Source of the DNA: Tethya wilhelma
Taxonomy: Eukaryota; Porifera; Demospongiae; Tethyida; Tethyidae
Direction of reading: 5' to 3'
NCBI GenBank assembly: GCA_964030475.1
Contig: CAXIPT010000001.1
Location: 8,566,722-8,630,721, forward strand
DNA length: 64,000 bases
Shown one piece after another: positions 35,801-44,344 of the stretch (position 1 is its first letter; each line of letters opens with the position of its first letter). Made by a program: the position numbers and the translations under genes. The notes below the pieces were generated by a model. The model was not told the DNA's origin. It made no database searches and worked only from the letters and a program-made list of their open reading frames with translations.

Positions 35801-36772
35801 ACGTGGCTACAGATTGCCTTCCCTCTCTATATCTTTCTCTTGGTGGCTGCTATTCTAGTTTTTGGTAAGCACTGGGAGCTTTTTGCTTGTCTTCTTAGAC
35901 GAACTGGCAGTAATCCAGTTGCTACACTAGCTACCCTCATATTGTTGTCTTATGCAAAGCTGGTACGGATCATCATAGCTGCTTTCTCACCGGCTACACT
36001 AAACTACCCTGATGGAACACAAAGCATTGTATGGCTTATTGATGCTGACATTGACTACTACAAAGGAAAACACATCCCTCTAGTAGTACTAATAGCAATC
36101 ATCACCCTGATTGGAATGCTGTACACTTTACTACTCAGTTTATGGCAGCTAATTCTCCGATGTACGGATTTTGAACTCATGAAATGGTTGAAAATCAATG
36201 GAAAGATACAGATATTCATGGAAACCTATCATGGCCCTCTCAATGGAAAACAACGTTACTGGGTTGGATTGCTTCTATCAGTACGTGTAATGTTTACAAT
36301 AGTAGCTAGCACGTCTAAAAATCCCGATATAATTCTTTTGTCTATTGCTATTGTGTGTATGATGCTATCGATAATACACACAGTAAGTGGTCAAATCTAC
36401 GTAAATTGGTCAATCAACATTCTTGATCTTGTCTTCTTGCTCAACCTTGGAATTTTTTCCGTCAGTACTCTATTCATAAGAGCAACACAACAGAATCAAA
36501 AGGCTATAGCTTATGTTTCAGTAGGAATATCAATGCTACTATTCATGGCAATTCTAATCTATCACACACTAACTTATTTTGCTAATAATATAATATATGA
36601 AAAAATATGGACAAAGTGGAAGAATCACTTCAACAAATTGAAAGCAGGAACTTCCGAGTATGATTCGGAAGATTGTCCCATAATACCACATCCGTATGAG
36701 AGGCAATCATCAGATTCTGTTGAAGTTAGTGTGATTACGATTTCACAAGATGGAAGCATCGTATTTGAATGA
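32228..36772 (+). CDS. Beta-helix ectodomain, multi-pass membrane receptor-like protein, 1514 aa
   Basis: One uninterrupted frame. I place the start at the ATG at 32228 because a hydrophobic signal peptide (FVLCFIYTALLF) follows it; the frame stays open upstream to 32147. Residues ~35-105 hold the CPYDNSTTPCLTL and LLLPGIHLL module. About 130-900 is a right-handed beta-helix of FxNN and GG(V/A) repeats like those of chlamydial Pmp proteins, rich in NxT/S glycosylation sites. About 1010-1105 is Cys-rich, with CPFDYC and GMLCGSC. About 1108-1452 forms seven or eight membrane helices containing NGLVFYANIV and WINLDLGIQTCFYNG. A 60-residue cytoplasmic tail ends in SIVFE. I recall this architecture as expanded in sponges and other invertebrates, without a known function. 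A surface receptor or adhesion role is inference. Confidence 0.8.
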   Translation: MKSYQASRNNRFVLCFIYTALLFHEEISSTEIYYVKPTENSTCPYDNSTTPCLTLSEYAMKPDNYFASNMSLILLPGIHLLNHDLMITNTDYIGITRKTDTDSNVTVVCTEKTPGTKIAFRHIENVYLNAIKMIGCMWNISTVKQFLINNTIIHSQQDSRICLRNVAAIVSQSTFIRFYASNNNFVTTAIATGGVFAIFDSNLTIRESKFINNTAQYGGVLYSSHSQVIIQNSDFINNTAQECGVLYADNQTSCSILNSVFRNNSAKHGGVICAYHDFTMNILSTTFKNNIATVSGGVLRLEQGETKISHSNFSSNGARTNPMQKNNTGGVISAISQCTIIISESLFENNTAGNGGVVHTQSNSDIVIKKSNFSNNNAVYNFGVGGVLNLNDTSLLIDNGAFHNNGIFTYHRKYGGTGGVLYLMHAHAAVLNNSIFIGNFGGWGGVARLDHNQNVHIENCNFTNNMATEKVSTNPNTGQVGIVNSSVQIKNSHFKNNTQGVLYCQSQGKLQLNNISVSNNSGSALFAYVCNITSTGALTIENNTGSTVLLQSKLTINDHFVFIYNRGSFILDSTTAALSGEIIFAHNRPYTGDIYVQGINEGGALTAYQQSEIIFNGFCHFEDNLATAVGGAILVSETKVQILKQVTIVDNVATQYGGGISAFQSEINIKGNLTVDSNEAHQYGGGIYNSDTKVNALSGSSTVIANNRATKGGAMYLGLKSKVYIMKQNLECINCTTYLNKNDTRTNWISFNLSHNIADQQGGAIYHSDDTNEASCDPDQMFSSIKLGECFLQSIAIYDLPADPNLNRTDIHVNNLWFFNNTAHVAGSAIYGGLLDRCTLSSQLELRNKYRTISEDPIRYVLNITNADIQDISSDPVKVLFCDQNQKSIHYQKSPVYTQKGHNFQVSAVAVDQVANPVSAVVHSSLSLLNANLDEGQAGQITTQNCTTLTYAIYSSQAKDFTQLSMTLYAEGPCSDQGPSKRVVNVTILPCTCPLGLQPAPQPSNCSCQCDPEIKNFVTNCSYLNGTVIRVKNTWIYYLNNSNQTGFITYSNCPFDYCVTSPVTLDFSRPNGADAQCAFNRSGMLCGSCTNGTSLTFGGSHCMPCSNSWIALIIPFALAGVALVLFILVCNLTVAVGTINGLVFYANIVVANSAIFLPFEKPNLLTVFLAWINLDLGIQTCFYNGMDAYVKTWLQIAFPLYIFLLVAAILVFGKHWELFACLLRRTGSNPVATLATLILLSYAKLVRIIIAAFSPATLNYPDGTQSIVWLIDADIDYYKGKHIPLVVLIAIITLIGMLYTLLLSLWQLILRCTDFELMKWLKINGKIQIFMETYHGPLNGKQRYWVGLLLSVRVMFTIVASTSKNPDIILLSIAIVCMMLSIIHTVSGQIYVNWSINILDLVFLLNLGIFSVSTLFIRATQQNQKAIAYVSVGISMLLFMAILIYHTLTYFANNIIYEKIWTKWKNHFNKLKAGTSEYDSEDCPIIPHPYERQSSDSVEVSVITISQDGSIVFE

Positions 36773-37297
36773 GCCTCTAAGTTCAACACATAATTATGCA
36801 TACAACACAAAACATTATACTATAACAGCAATGAGTACACAGCAACATGCAGTCTATACGTATATACAATTATAATACATAGTATTATTATGACATTGTC
36901 ATAATTGACTCGTTAACTTTACGCCTTAGCTCCATAGTTTATACACACTGTAATAGTTCAATGCTGTCAATCAATTCTAAAGTCATTATTAATTTATTAT
37001 TTACTACCATCACACTATACCATAATCCAGTACTATATAGTTGGCATTTAGCATATTGAAGGAATGACCACTGCATGCTCTTTCAAACTATAATACAGCA
37101 GAAAGTCACTCACAGCCTTCAAAACCACAATTAATGCATGTATGTACATGCCACAACTAGTGATAATTTTCAGCAGTGACATCTAGGATTTGTTGAGCAA
37201 AATACAATTATATACATGGCTGTACTACAACAACCATGCACCACTTGTGCATATCAAGATACATGTTCTACTTTAGAAAATTCTTAAAAAACACTAA
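36773..37297. other. Intergenic, convergent 3' ends
   Basis: AT-rich spacer between the receptor stop and the SDR42E1 stop. No further feature seen. Confidence 0.5.
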
Positions 37298-37754
37298 CTA
37301 CTCTGTTACTGGGAGAAAGCTAGCTCCTATCATTAGTATCAACAACACCAGTATCACATTGACGAGAATTGACCACACCTTGCTCTTCTTTCGATGTGAT
37401 CTACTCTGCGGCTGTCGTCCATGACCTTTGTCCCTGAACCATTTCACTACTCCAGCCATCGTCTTAGGTTCTGGTCGATAGTCAAAGTCTTTGAGAGCTC
37501 TCTCCATGCTGAAATAGTGGGTCACTCCAGTTTTGTATACCTATAATTATATAAGTGCATGCATGGGTAGTATGCGTGAATATACTAAATTATTGGGCAT
37601 TTCAGGCATGACAATCATGCAAGGTTAATATTTATCAGTGCAGGAAAAAAAAACTTTTCCAACTGCATGTACTGTACTTTCACCAATACACAATTTGCAA
37701 AACAAAGGTAGCAGAAATGCCAAATCATGTAATAGAACAAGCACACGTACTGCC

Positions 37755-37761
37755 CCCGAAT

Positions 37762-37792
<31 letters not shown>

Positions 37793-37810
37793 CACACACA
37801 CACACACACA
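37755..37810 (+). repeat. (CA)n microsatellite at a contig end
   Basis: CA-rich run interrupted by CG and TG, ending at the N at 37811. Confidence 0.9.
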
Positions 37811-37811
37811 N
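37811..37811. other. Contig join (single N)
   Basis: The left contig ends in (CA)n; the right begins in the dispersed repeat shared with 29212-29440. Confidence 0.85.
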
Positions 37812-38014
37812 GTTAGCCATACTTGTAGCGCCTGCCATTCTATCCTAGGCTAGTACTATCTAAGCTAGTTCTCTAGGCACACTTTTCATAGCTTGCATTT
37901 TTCAAAGTCCAGAGAAAAAGTAGCGTTTTAGCTCGAGGTCGCATAACTTCCGGTGAACTCCCGTGACACACACACACACGGACAGACACACAAAACTTTG
38001 CTTATAATATGATT
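37812..38014 (+). repeat. Dispersed ~200-bp repeat, copy 2
   Basis: Same orientation as 29212-29440 and roughly 90% identical by eye. Confidence 0.8.
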
Positions 38015-38410
38015 GGCAATGTGATATTGAGCAACATGGCAAGAATCATGCAGTTATATCATGTGGAGTCTGACCTTGCAGCCAGACTTGGGGACTCACA
38101 TACAGCATGTATGATCATGACAAACTTAGGAAAATTTAACCATGAATATAACTCAGTATTATCATTGTGCTACCTGCCCATGCAGTTCTGATGAATCTAA
38201 GCTAAAACTATATACATAGCTTCCACAGATTAGCATGAATCACACAAATGTGACACGACAGTTTCTACCACGCCAAGAAGTCTGCATGTCCCTCCACAAG
38301 TTTAATGGAGTCAGTTGGTCTGGCTTGTAACTGAATAGTATATTCCAAGTAATCGCATCATGGTACAGCACAGTACACGCACCACACTGGCTCATTGAGA
38401 CTGTGGATTC

Positions 38411-38417
38411 TATAAAA
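38411..38417 (+). promoter_or_regulatory. TATA box of crystallin copy 2
   Basis: TATAAAA 108 bp upstream of the ATG at 38525. The ~95 bp before the ATG is nearly identical to the inverted upstream flank of copy 1 (30613-30704), so the core promoter region was duplicated with the gene. Confidence 0.4.
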
Positions 38418-38524
38418 TCGATCGGTTTTTAGCACAGCACACAATCAACAAATTGAAGACTCTTCAAAGGAGCTAGTTTTGGATTTCATCAGATACATAC
38501 CCTACAACCTGTATATAGTACACC

Positions 38525-39037
38525 ATGAGTACTGACGCACCAGATGCTCCTGCTCCCAATGTGTCTATCGTCTTCCGTGGAAGTGTACAGAAGTCCTACC
38601 GTGTTGAAGAAGACAATATCGCTGATCACAATTTTACCAAGGCTAAGCTTGATAACTCCGGTGCTATCTATTACGTGTACAGTGAGACTAGGCAAAGTGG
38701 TTCAGTCCAGATGATAACAAGTACTGGTTTTGCTGTTCTTGATTCATCTGTTCGTCCTCCAAAGTCTTGCAAAGGTTTCAGCGATGAAGGAATCATTCTC
38801 TTTGAGGATTACAACTTTGAGGGGAACTCGCAGAACTACATCGGAGATGGTACTCTCACAAAGTTTCAAGACAAGGGTGTGTCTTCATTCCACGTGCTGA
38901 GAGACAACTGGGAGTTGCTTGATAAAGATGGTGCAGCTATCATTGTGGATGACGAAACAAAGTTTACTCCTGGTACCCGCCTCAACTTATCACGTGCCAA
39001 CAACGACAAAGTCGTATCGATCAAGAAGGTCAACTAG
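38525..39037 (+). CDS. Beta-gamma-crystallin-like (geodin-like) protein, copy 2, 170 aa
   Basis: Intronless and the same length as copy 1, with seven residue differences by my count (for example Tyr34 to Asp, near position 15-17 Leu to Ile/Phe, and Lys to Glu in VDDETKF). The Greek-key segment LFEDYNFEGNSQNYI is unchanged. It lies on the opposite strand within the 3.6-kb last intron of SDR42E1. The coding region is far better conserved than the flanks, so both copies are probably under selection. The lack of introns in both copies could be ancestral or reflect an ancient retrocopy. Confidence 0.85.
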   Translation: MSTDAPDAPAPNVSIVFRGSVQKSYRVEEDNIADHNFTKAKLDNSGAIYYVYSETRQSGSVQMITSTGFAVLDSSVRPPKSCKGFSDEGIILFEDYNFEGNSQNYIGDGTLTKFQDKGVSSFHVLRDNWELLDKDGAAIIVDDETKFTPGTRLNLSRANNDKVVSIKKVN

Positions 39038-39644
39038 TAAGACCATATCTTGAATCAGAAAAAGAGGAACTAGTACTGGTATTGATTTAAATTTAGAAAT
39101 TGAAAGTAGTATTTTTCTAGGCATAGCATTAGCTCAGGTATACCCTAATAATAATAAGAAGAATTATTTTTTAAGTACTATTATGAAATAATATAATAAT
39201 CGGCTCTAGACTTTTTGTTGATTTGTATAATTTAATGCTTCAACAAGATAAACAATATTATCCATCATACCATAATATTATTACAATGGGCTAAATATTT
39301 CAATGACATAATTATAACACGCAAAATTATGGAAAATTTATCTTGTGACCAAATAAAGAATATACAACTTGAGTAAGTATTTCTAAGTGTACAGTATTAG
39401 TTCAGGAATGGAAATTAATATTGACAATCAATTTAAAGAAGTCGCGCTCGATTGTTTACTTGAAAACAGAATAATATTATTACAGTGTAATGATAGAGCA
39501 CTATTTTGAACATGCAAACGAACATAGCTTTGGCCCATGGTATAAATTACAACTCATGATGATAGCTATAAGTGTGATGCTAGTAAGACACCCGCTCACA
39601 GCCACTACTACTTGCCATTCTACATATAATAATACCACAGATAA

Positions 39645-39675
<31 letters not shown>

Positions 39676-39728
39676 ATACCAAAGGTTATCCACCACGGTG
39701 CTTTTATAATGAAGACACCTATGGTACA
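39038..39728. other. No gene recognised
   Basis: AT-rich 3' flank of crystallin copy 2 inside the SDR42E1 intron, with a (CA)n tract at 39650-39674. Confidence 0.45.
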
Positions 39729-40114
39729 TAAGCCTCGGCACACTCAACTACTACACCTTACATGAAAAAGTCAACTCCTTGTCAGAGTCCATGTTCTGGC
39801 TAAGCATAGACTGAACAGAGTACTGAGCCTTCAACTGTAGCTCTAAATAACGCACACTACACGTGCTCTATTGGGTGTGATCAGTAGGTGCAGTCTCCAA
39901 GCCTAAGCCCTTAGAAAGGCACAAAAGCCTCAGATCTCAGCAAATACAGTGTTTTGCACTACCAAAAATATAATGATATTACTGATTTAGTGTCTTCAAT
40001 TTTGTCCCTAGAGCTTTCGTTCTTGAGAACAAATAGTAACAGACAGAAAAACAGGACGAGCAGACAAAACGACTACCGTAACCCTCTGCACGTGCTACGC
40101 ACGCGCCGAGGCTT
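39729..40114. mobile_element. AGCCTCGGC-family MITE, copy 2
   Basis: Starts TAAGCCTCGGCACA and ends CGCGCCGAGGCTTA, the inverse with one or two mismatches. Related to 5211-5905 but with a deleted interior. Confidence 0.65.
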
Positions 40115-40216
40115 ACAATTCAGTTACTTACCTATAAAGCAACAAAGCCAACTGAGCCAAGATCTGCATGCCCCAGAGTGCATGCCCAGTCCTAGTCCAT
40201 ATTCTATACTGGATTT

Positions 40217-40484
40217 CTAGATTACACATACTATTCGGGACGTAATCGATGGGTGCGGTCTCGAAGCAAGAAGCTGAAAAGCACTCAAAGTCTCAGATAT
40301 CAGTAAATACAGCAATTTGCATGACTCTACACGACCATTATCAAGATAATATTGATTATGAACGTAAGTACCTTCCATTTTGACTCTAGAGCTATTGTTC
40401 TTCAGATAATCTTGTAACAGAGACAGATACACAAAACGACTACCCTAATCCTCTGCACATGCTACTCATGCGCCAAGGCTTAAT
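40217..40484. mobile_element. AGCCTCGGC-family MITE, truncated copy 3
   Basis: Matches the right part of 5211-5905 (GTAATCGATGGGTGC..., AATATTGATTATGAACGTAA) and ends GCGCCAAGGCTTAAT. The left TIR is not visible. Confidence 0.55.
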
Positions 40485-40570
40485 CAAGCTAGCCAAGTGG
40501 TTAGTGGACTTCCCATGGCCAGCCATATGCATTCCCATGCATGTACAATGTCATATGCATTACCTCAATA

Positions 40571-40772
40571 TACCGTATAGCACAAAATATAAAATTTGGC
40601 AGATTGTCAAAAATTTTATGAACAACAGATTTCATTTTGGCAGTAGCTCGCACAGTAATACACGTATTCCATATGCGCTGCGCAAAATGACTGTTAACAT
40701 TGGCAATCCTTACCAATACAGCAAATCCAACAATATTAAAATCCGCCAAATTTTTGTGCTAGCTATATGGTA
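40571..40772. mobile_element. TACCGTATAG-family MITE, copy C
   Basis: Left TACCGTATAGCACAAAATAT; right end reads, inverted, TACCATATAGCTAGCACAAA. Subterminal AAATTTGGC is inverted on both sides. Confidence 0.6.
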
Positions 40773-40958
40773 TATAGCTCCAAATTTATTTTGTGAATTT
40801 TGTGATTAGACTGTATATCATGAAAATTTTCTTCACGAAAAATTGGAAAGTTATATTGGTCATATAAATTTTAGAGATCCTGATTCAGGAAAATTGGTTC
40901 AAAATAGCAAAGACAAACTTTTCATGAACTTTTTACGCCACAAAAATTTGGAGCCATA
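40770..40958. mobile_element. TACCGTATAG-family MITE, copy D
   Basis: Begins TATATAGCTCCAAATTTATT and ends CACAAAAATTTGGAGCCATA, sharing the CTCCAAATTT subterminal word with copy B. Abuts copy C. Confidence 0.55.
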
Positions 40959-40970
40959 CTCATCCATGGG

Positions 40971-41184
40971 TACTGCATAGTAGAAAAGTTTCGTAGGGTT
41001 TAACTTTCATGGTTTTTATGGATCATGATCCATCCGTGAAAGTTTTTATCTGCGAAATTTTCTGGAATGTATAATACTATACATATGGGTCCGCATAGCT
41101 CATCTGCGAAAGTTAAACTGTAAAAAAGTTTGACTAGAGACATCCACAAAGTTTGACACCGCGAAACTTTTCTGCTATATGGTA
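40971..41184. mobile_element. TACCGTATAG-family MITE, copy E
   Basis: TACTGCATAGTAGAAAAGTT at the left and its inverse GCGAAACTTTTCTGCTATAT, ending GGTA, at the right. It ends just 10 bp from SDR42E1 exon 9, so it forms much of the adjacent intron end. Confidence 0.6.
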
Positions 41185-42318
41185 TATGCTTACCTCTGCC
41201 CTTGTAAGTAGTGGTTGAAAGTTGTAAACATATCGTCCAATAAAACCGTGGATCATTTCAGTCAAAAAGGCTATAAATGCAGAAAAAAAAGCATGTCATC
41301 AAGCTATAACACGCACAGCATGCATCATTCTACATGCATACCAATGAAATAAATCAAGGACAATGGCAATCGAACTGATGGGTAGGAATAACCAAGACCT
41401 TCCACCTGCAAGTCAACTTCAAAGGTTAGAACCACTTCACAAACATTATAGTTTTTATACAAACATACCAAGGACGAAAAAATTCAAAGTTGTTAATAGG
41501 CTTTCCATCTGATATATAGTATGCCTGTCCTGGCTACATGAAATTGAAGCCAAAAACAAGACATAAAATTTAATATTATAGTATAGTAGCATGCATGTAA
41601 ACAACATACCAGGGGTGAGCTTCTTCCAGCCATAGCTTCAGCTGCCTTGATAGTGCGCCTGACAAAAGTTATCACCATGAAGAAACTCAACAAGGCTATC
41701 CTTAGCACCGTATGTGAATGCAAACAATCCTCTCTCAATGTATGCAACTATGAATAAACACAAAAACAAGTAAAAACAAATGGAGCAGCATACACACTAC
41801 ACACACTCTGTGTGCCTACCACAATCCTTGGTAAGTGTACGTCGTTCTCCCTCACCATATATACCAGCACATCGAAGGGCGCACGTCTTAAGTTCCACTC
41901 CACCTCTTTTAGCCTTTTGGCCATTTGCATGTAAAACTTTTGTTCTGCTATAGCCTTGGTGCGAGAGTAGTGGTCAACATGCTGTGTACAGAAGGAGAGG
42001 ATAGTATCAAATAAGTGAATTGTACAGGTAACTGATACCTTGTCTAGTGGAAGGTAATCAATATTTTCATCTCCATTTATGATTTCCTGGCCACCAAATA
42101 CCACATTGTAAGTACTGGTATACACCAGGCAGATGCTCCATGCTCAAGGCAAGCTAGAGAAGTACCAAAGATGTATATACGATAGAATAGCAATCACTCA
42201 ATGTCTTAATACAGTACACAAGTGAAATGCTACCTTCAATGATATTCTTGGTACCATTGATGTTGACCTCCTCAATCAATTTCTTATTGAGCTGTATATA
42301 TAAGAATATATGAATGTA

Positions 42319-42319
42319 N
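42319..42319. other. Single N within an SDR42E1 intron
   Basis: An isolated ambiguous base between exons 2 and 3. The gene reads through on both sides, so this join is probably correct. Confidence 0.8.
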
Positions 42320-42920
42320 AATATCTAGAGCTGATATATATATTGATGTATACAACATAGTACTGTCGATTACAAACATACATGATAAGTAGGCAAGTTC
42401 TCTCTGTTGTACAAAGTAAGCAAGTACAAGCAATTAGGTTTCAGGGGAAGGAAGCTAAGACTATTTCAGAAGTATGAGGAACAAACCTTAACCACATTGA
42501 ATGCAAACACTACCTACTTTATGCATGGTTCTATGTAGGTCACTGTCAGCCTCCTTCTTTTCGTAAAAGGGGCTGGCCCATAAGACTATGAATTCATACC
42601 ATTTCTCTGCCAGACATTCCATAAGAGGCAACATGGAACACAACATCTGGATTTGAATCAGCAAAAGCAGAAAATACCAGTCCTTTGTCTCTAATATCAC
42701 CCTTCGAGATGTATGCATCGTTTGAAGCAGGTAAAAACCAGTAGCAGTTCGAGACTTATAACTCATGCAGGCTTTACCTGTACTCTGTTTGTCAAACCAT
42801 CCTTGTCTTCTTCTTGATAGTGAAGGTCTAATGAGGTAACTGCATATCCTCTCTCCAGCAGCCGTGACACAGCTTACTACCAACGAATCCTCCTCCACCA
42901 GTCACAAAAGCCCGCTTCAT

Positions 42921-43495
42921 TCTTGATCCAAAAGCTTCAACAGACACACAAAAAAAATTTTTTAGTGGTCACGTGGTTTGACGCATGCGCAGTAGATTTC
43001 CAAACTACACTATTACGAGATAACGTGGCTGCTGTACATTTATTATGAACATAAATACAAGGTAATACACACAATGTCATATGAACAAGTCTTGCAATCA
43101 TTGGTATTTGTTCCATCCTGCAAGAGTAAGAATACATTACAAGTCAAGGATGATACACAATGTCATGATATCAAGTACAACATTGATCCCACGCAATCAG
43201 CTCCTCACCCTTACTCCACCCATATGCTCCACAAGGGAGAAGAATCTTGCTACATGCTTATACTTAAAGTTGCACCCATGGAATGCTACTATTCATGTCA
43301 GTCAAGTAGTAAGCATTTTCAGAAGAAAGACAAATACATCAGATTTCTTTTGTGAGCACAACCTCACAGATATATGCATGTAAACAGCCCCTAGCATATG
43401 GGCAGAGCACTCCAAGAGTGAGGGGCTGGCTTCAAGACACTAGTATATTGTGTAGATACACCTGCTAACAGATCCGTAATTTTCATGAATGCAAC
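42921..43495. other. Spacer between SDR42E1 start and NDUFB10
   Basis: The last NDUFB10 exon should lie here, but I could not find a convincing one. Plus-strand frames 43074-43383 look like chance. Confidence 0.4.
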
Positions 43496-44293
43496 TTACC
43501 CTGTGTTTTGTACTTTGCTAAGGCATTCATATAAGCCACGCATGCTCTCTACATCTCTGTGGATGTTCACCTCTTCACGTCTCTGACAATCCATCACTCT
43601 CTGTCGCAGAATTTTGATTTCTTCCAGATCAATGGCTCTACATATGCAGTGAAAAAACATACACTTGACATCATGATATACAGAGTGATTACCTTCAGTA
43701 CTTGATGAAACCAAAGTACAGAAGCTAAATAAAGCTTTCATCTATGCTAAGTACATGTAGGCTATAGTCTACAGAGCTATAGATCAACCCTTTTTATAGA
43801 AAATGGGTCTAGCTTGATGTGATTATATGTAGACATGGGTTTTGTTATAGGAAAGTATAAATGTTACACAGGTTGGCTAGACCAGTGTGAAACATCTGGC
43901 CAGCCAGATTGAGACTAGATGATCATACAGCCAGAGGTATAACACAACTTGGTATAGCATACCTATCTCTAACAAATTGGTGTCTTGCTTTTGTGAGAGC
44001 CACAAAGTCATCATGGTCAACTTCGTCCAGACCAGGAACTCTTTCATACTCTCTTGGCCACTTGGACATGACTTTCAGAGCTACACAGGGAATAAGGTGG
44101 TGGGCTTTAAATAGAAACTAGTCTTTGTATGACAAGAAAGTGACACTTAGTAGGATGTAACACATATAATAAATCTGTACAGCTAACCAACATACATTAT
44201 CCTATCAACTAGCTGCAAGTAACTCGACTTACGTTGTTCACAGGGACCTCTTGTTTTTCTCGGGTCAAAGGTCGGACTCATCAGTCTGCGCAT
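43496..44293 (-). CDS. NDUFB10: NDUFB10-like complex I subunit (C-terminal exon not found)
   Basis: Three exons read in phase: 44293 (or Met at 44281) to 44233; about 44090-43968 (LKVMSKWPREYERVPGLDEV...QFVRDR); and about 43636-43499 (AIDLEEIKILRQRVMDCQRRE...). The RVP, RD.A.D.EEI.I and CQ-RE-N spacing matches NDUFB10, an accessory subunit of mitochondrial complex I on the intermembrane side. The family's terminal YGDLGA-type segment should follow in another exon to the left, which I could not place. The start is only 51 bp from the RPL3 ATG on the other strand. Confidence 0.7.
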
Positions 44294-44344
44294 GCTCAAT
44301 GTGAGTCAATGAGCACGTGTTTCTTCCTCTGTGCATGTGGAAAG
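44294..44344. promoter_or_regulatory. 51-bp divergent promoter between NDUFB10 and RPL3
   Basis: Only 51 bp separate the two ATGs (44293 minus, 44345 plus). TTTCTTCCTCT just before the RPL3 start looks like a 5'TOP tract (44319-44331), as expected for a ribosomal protein mRNA. No TATA box is visible. The leaders must be very short or overlap. Confidence 0.6.

Larger units (their letters stand above)
37298..42920 (-). pseudogene. SDR42E1: SDR42E1-like 3-beta-HSD family dehydrogenase, spliced but frame-broken
   Basis: Ten exons with intact GT/AG sites: 42920-42778, 42701-42600, 42291-42234, 42153-42039, 41981-41820, 41747-41610, 41533-41469, 41405-41342, 41270-41194 and 37540-37298. Conserved pieces: Rossmann [35 protein letters not shown], catalytic YSRTK (YxxxK), [36 protein letters not shown] and a C-terminal membrane anchor. 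The frame is broken by single bases in at least four exons: missing bases in exon 1 (near 42862), exon 4 (near 42128), exon 5 (near 41938) and at the exon 7/8 junction, and an extra T in exon 6 (near 41659). Repair is trivial by eye, so inactivation would be recent. The last intron spans the N at 37811 and contains a crystallin gene on the other strand. An intron also spans the N at 42319. Confidence 0.8.

Noticed and set aside
42488..42898. 136-codon frame through SDR42E1 exons 1-2
   Set aside because: It reads through an intron in a frame that does not give the SDR protein; the spliced exons in other frames do.
43074..43383. Two overlapping ~95-codon plus-strand frames between SDR42E1 and NDUFB10
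   Set aside because: Overlap in different frames, no domain, no exon signals.
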